Shown piece by piece: positions 6,534 through 9,120 of a stretch of 9,120 bases of DNA (positions are counted from its first letter, which is position 1; each line of letters starts with the position of its first letter). A program made the translations under genes and the position numbers. The notes below the pieces were generated by a model. That model saw only the letters and a program-made list of their open reading frames with translations, searched no databases and had not been told where the DNA came from. This DNA comes from Moraxellaceae bacterium (GTDB lineage Bacteria; Pseudomonadota; Gammaproteobacteria; Pseudomonadales; UBA3067): contig NVTH01000011.1 in assembly GCA_002401525.1 (NCBI GenBank), positions 9,133 through 18,252 on the forward strand. The letters are read 5' to 3'.

Positions 6534-8285
6534 ATGGCTAGAGATACGCGCGTTCGTATTGGTGATCTACTTCAATCAAGAGGTTTGCTGACCGACGAAC
6601 AGATCAAATTAGCACTGGCTGAGCAGAAAAAAAGTGGCAATAAAATCGGCCAAGTGGTGGTGGATCTCGGGTTTGTCACTGAAACCGATGTGCTTAAGTC
6701 ATTGGCGTCGCATTTTAAATATCCGTATATCGACCTTACCCAGTTTAAAATAAACGTCGATTTAATCAATAAACTGCCAGAAACCCATAGTCGTCGCTTT
6801 CGTTGCATTATATTATCCGAAAAAAGTGAAGGTTTTATGTTGGGGATGGTGGATCCCTTGGATTTAATCGCGCTTGATGAATTACAGCGACAACTAAAAA
6901 GACCGGTACTTCCGGCGTTTGTTAAAGCGGATGATCTACTGGCGGTGATCGATAGTTCTTATCGAAAACACGATCGCATTGCGTCCATTGCGGGAGAATT
7001 AGCAGGCGAGTTAGAACACAGTGATTTTGATCTAGCAGAAATATCCGCCGATACAGACTCTGATGCGACTGTGGTGCGTTTGTTACAACATATTCTTGAA
7101 GACGCAGTGCAAATTCATGCTTCTGATATACACATAGAACCGGATGAAAAAGTACTAAGGGTGCGCCTACGGGTGGACGGTGAGTTACAAGAACAGGTGA
7201 TGTCGGAAAAACGAGTTTCGGGTGCATTGGTATCACGATTGAAAATAATGTCAGGGTTGGACATCGCCGAAAAGAGATTGCCTCAAGACGGACGCTTCAA
7301 TATTCGAGTCTCGGGAAAAAATATCGATATTAGACTTTCAACGATGCCTTTGCCCCATGGGGAAAGCGTAGTAATGAGAATTTTGGATCAGGCGTCTGCA
7401 AGTTTAAGCATGGAAGAATTGGGCATGCCTAAAGGGATTCGATCCCGCTTTGAAAACCTAGTGAACCGGCCCTATGGAATGATTCTGGTGACCGGGCCGA
7501 CAGGAAGCGGTAAAACCACTACGCTTTATTCCGCATTAAATACCATTAATAAACCGGAAATTAAAATCATTACGGCTGAGGATCCGGTGGAATATCGCCT
7601 ACCGAGAATTAATCAAGTACAGATCAATACCAAAATAGGATTAACCTTCGCCATTGTACTAAGAACGGCCTTACGTCAGGATCCGGACGTGATTCTAATC
7701 GGTGAAATGAGGGATCAAGAAACCGCTGAAATCGGTCTTCGTGCGGCCATGACTGGGCATTTGGTGTTATCCACCTTGCACACCAATGATTCTATTTCTA
7801 CCGCGATGCGTTTAATTGATATGGGCTGCGAACCATTCTTAGTGGCCTCTTCGCTTCGTGCCATAGTGGCTCAGCGATTGGTAAAAAAAATATGCGAAAA
7901 CTGCAAGGTGGAATATCAACTAAGCAGCCAAGAACGGGTGTGGTTAAAGAATATAGATGAAGCGGCTCTGAGTGCGAAATTCTTTAACGGCACGGGTTGC
8001 CACCAGTGCAATAACGTCGGTTATAGCGGTAGGGTGGGCGTCTATGAGCTACTGGAATTAGATGAACCGATGCTCAATGCCTTGCGCATGAACAGCCCTG
8101 CCGAGTTTGCACGAGCGGCTTATGCGAATGAGTATTTTATACCGCTCAGTGAGTGTGCATTAGATTATGCCAAGCAAGGCCTTACCTCCATTAAAGAAGT
8201 ATTCCGAATATCGGCTTCGTTAGAAGATCGTCAACCGGCTGCCAATGAAGAGAGTTATAGTGAGGGAAAATCTCAGGCAGTTTAA
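6534..8285 (+). CDS. mshE: MshE pilus assembly ATPase with c-di-GMP-binding N-domain
   Basis: This 583-residue hexameric-type secretion ATPase powers MSHA pilus extension from the cytoplasm. The N-terminus carries two successive 24-residue MshEN motifs: RIG at 8-10 with G17 and Q31, and KIG at 37-39 with G46. This pattern binds c-di-GMP in Vibrio MshE. The catalytic half has Walker A GPTGSGKT (321-328), an Asp box TAEDPVEY (347-354), Walker B DVILIGE (385-391) and a His box LVLSTLHTND (410-419). A zinc-type tetracysteine follows, C454-x2-C457 and C489-x2-C492, found in extension ATPases (GspE/PilB/MshE). Motif 2 is less conserved (His60 where Gln is common). Ile374 stands in the segment TFAIVLR, where Arg or Ser is more usual in relatives. 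It starts 5 bp after mshL, with no strong ribosome site. The length is normal for the family. Confidence 0.94.
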   Translation: MARDTRVRIGDLLQSRGLLTDEQIKLALAEQKKSGNKIGQVVVDLGFVTETDVLKSLASHFKYPYIDLTQFKINVDLINKLPETHSRRFRCIILSEKSEGFMLGMVDPLDLIALDELQRQLKRPVLPAFVKADDLLAVIDSSYRKHDRIASIAGELAGELEHSDFDLAEISADTDSDATVVRLLQHILEDAVQIHASDIHIEPDEKVLRVRLRVDGELQEQVMSEKRVSGALVSRLKIMSGLDIAEKRLPQDGRFNIRVSGKNIDIRLSTMPLPHGESVVMRILDQASASLSMEELGMPKGIRSRFENLVNRPYGMILVTGPTGSGKTTTLYSALNTINKPEIKIITAEDPVEYRLPRINQVQINTKIGLTFAIVLRTALRQDPDVILIGEMRDQETAEIGLRAAMTGHLVLSTLHTNDSISTAMRLIDMGCEPFLVASSLRAIVAQRLVKKICENCKVEYQLSSQERVWLKNIDEAALSAKFFNGTGCHQCNNVGYSGRVGVYELLELDEPMLNALRMNSPAEFARAAYANEYFIPLSECALDYAKQGLTSIKEVFRISASLEDRQPAANEESYSEGKSQAV

Positions 8286-8365
8286 ACGAATAGGTATTTT
8301 TTTGTCGAAGCTTAAAATTCGTATTGAGATCATAGGAAAAAAAGGCATTAGCCTGACTAGTAATT

Positions 8366-8424
8366 GCATAAGTAGATACAGTATGAGTAGATAAGCATGA
8401 GCAGTTATAGGCGTGAGTAAAATT
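8366..8424 (+). repeat. Four degenerate ~15-bp tandem units before mshG
   Basis: Successive units begin at 8366 (GCATAAGTAGATACA), 8381 (GTATGAGTAGATAA), 8395 (GCATGAGCAGTTATA) and 8410 (GGCGTGAGTAAAATT). The shared core is ATGAGTAGATA with growing divergence. Two of them contain tiny reading frames: 8383-8394 (3 codons) and 8397-8420 (7 codons, ending just before mshG). This is the only sizeable non-coding gap (8286-8427) in the rightward unit. The rest of the gap holds a T7 run at 8297-8303 without a stem and an isolated TTGAGA (8324-8329) without a good -10. Confidence 0.5.
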
Positions 8425-8427
8425 TAG

Positions 8428-9120
8428 ATGACGATGTATCATTATACCGGGCGAAGTGCCGCAGGTGATTCGGTGAGCGGCGAACTAGAAGCGGCCAATG
8501 AAAGCGCTGTCGCTACTCGATTGAAGTCGCAAAAAATAATTCCAATTAAAATTCTTGTACACAAAGATCAAACCGAAGCCAAACCTAAGCCTTCTACGTC
8601 GAGTTTTTTTGATCCGAAGGTCACCTCGGACCACCTGAATATGTTTTGTCGTCAGATGTACGCGTTGACCCGTTCCGGAATACCGTTAGTCACCGCCATT
8701 AATGGATTGGCAGACTCGAGTAATTCACCCACTTTAACCCGAGTGCTCAGAGAAGTGGTGGTGGAATTAACCAACGGTAATGCGCTTTCGAGCAGTTTAA
8801 TGATGCATCCGAAAATATTTACGCATTTATTTGTTAGTTTGGTTCATGTAGGAGAGAGTACGGGAAAACTGGATGAAGCATTTAAAAAATTAGTCGATCA
8901 TATCGAGTTGGAAGAGACTACACGCAAGCGAGTTAAATCGGCATTACGTTATCCCATGATTGTGTTTACTGCGATGGCGGGTGCGATGATGGTGATTAAT
9001 TTATTCGTGATTCCAACCTTTGCGAAAGTATTCGCAGGATTTGATGCCGAATTACCGGTTCCAACAAAAATATTGATGGCCACCTCCGAATTCACGGTGA
9101 ATTATTGGTGGGTGATATTA
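8428..9120 (+). CDS. mshG: MshG inner-membrane platform protein (PilC/GspF family), 3' truncated by window
   Basis: An open frame from ATG 8428 runs to the right edge (231 codons). It opens with MTMYHYTGRSAAGDSVSGELEA, the usual start of GspF/PilC/MshG proteins, followed by a loosely conserved cytoplasmic lead and a Lys/Pro/Ser-rich linker (about 45-65). The first T2SSF domain runs from about 70 to 200, with NMFCRQMYALTRSGIPL, LVHVGESTGKLDEAFKKL and RVKSALRYPMIV, all family signatures. The first membrane segment is at about 177-197, followed by IPTFAKVF and the start of the next hydrophobic stretch at the edge. The platform protein transmits ATPase motion to the pilin being inserted. A TAG directly precedes ATG 8428, so no longer frame exists; ATG 8434 is an alternative start. 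The Shine-Dalgarno is weak. The 142-bp gap to mshE is larger than any other spacing in this unit. Confidence 0.92.
   Translation, partial: MTMYHYTGRSAAGDSVSGELEAANESAVATRLKSQKIIPIKILVHKDQTEAKPKPSTSSFFDPKVTSDHLNMFCRQMYALTRSGIPLVTAINGLADSSNSPTLTRVLREVVVELTNGNALSSSLMMHPKIFTHLFVSLVHVGESTGKLDEAFKKLVDHIELEETTRKRVKSALRYPMIVFTAMAGAMMVINLFVIPTFAKVFAGFDAELPVPTKILMATSEFTVNYWWVIL

Noticed and set aside
8281..8305. T7 run after mshE as an intrinsic terminator
   Set aside because: No GC-rich stem precedes it; TTTAAA is the only nearby palindrome. The unit probably continues into mshG.
8191..8442. 83-codon minus-strand frame over the mshE-mshG gap
   Set aside because: Overlaps the mshE end and the repeat region, low complexity, no family features. 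No evidence that it is expressed.
2135..9120. Classical PilMNOPQ (type IVa) or type II secretion operon as the identity
   Set aside because: The MshEN motifs of the ATPase, the MshL-type secretin blocks and the mshI-mshI2-mshJ-mshK order fit MSHA better. PilQ AMIN domains and GspC/GspM features are absent.
1..9120. CRISPR array, tRNA/rRNA genes, insertion sequence or prophage ends
   Set aside because: No regular repeat-spacer pattern, cloverleaf candidates, transposase frames or terminal inverted repeats were seen on reading both strands.

Overview
The window is a block of type IV pilus genes of the MSHA type (mannose-sensitive haemagglutinin pilus biogenesis). It comes from a Gram-negative proteobacterium, most likely a gammaproteobacterium. 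This rests on the full mshI-mshI2-mshJ-mshK-mshL-mshE-mshG series, two outer-membrane secretins with lipoprotein signals, and a moderately AT-rich composition judged by eye. No phage, transposon, tRNA, rRNA or CRISPR signal is visible. The genus cannot be named from the sequence alone.

Layout. Two transcription units diverge from a 202-bp spacer (1933-2134). The leftward unit has an ExeA/MshM-type AAA+ ATPase with one C-terminal membrane segment (985-1932). It is followed 37 bp later by the N-terminal half of an MshL-like secretin lipoprotein that runs off the left edge (1-947). The rightward unit holds, in order: mshI (PilM-like, 2135-3151), mshI2 (PilN-like, 3105-3779), mshJ (PilO-like, 3745-4452), mshK (PilP-like, 4458-4808), a second complete MshL-type secretin (4780-6528), the assembly ATPase mshE (6534-8285) and the platform protein mshG (8428 to beyond the right edge). 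Genes from mshI to mshE overlap or lie 5 bp apart, so they look co-transcribed and translationally coupled. The only sizeable gap in this unit is 142 bp before mshG.

How the parts work together. By family knowledge, MshI, MshI2, MshJ and MshK form the inner-membrane/periplasmic alignment complex. MshL forms the outer-membrane gate. MshE hydrolyses ATP to drive MshG, which adds pilins to the pilus. MshE keeps the N-terminal double motif that binds cyclic di-GMP in Vibrio cholerae MshE, so assembly here is probably tied to c-di-GMP level.

The main oddity is that one locus carries two clearly different MshL-family secretins on opposite strands. The second is paired with the MshM-like ATPase, which in the familiar Vibrio order sits between mshL and mshE. 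No MshN-like gene lies between mshL and mshE. Smaller oddities are a strong Shine-Dalgarno before mshI2 with no in-frame canonical start after it, an inverted repeat in the divergent spacer, a 14-bp perfect palindrome at the end of mshJ, and degenerate ~15-bp tandem repeats in front of mshG. None of this amounts to a wholly new system; it is a rearranged and partly duplicated MSHA locus.
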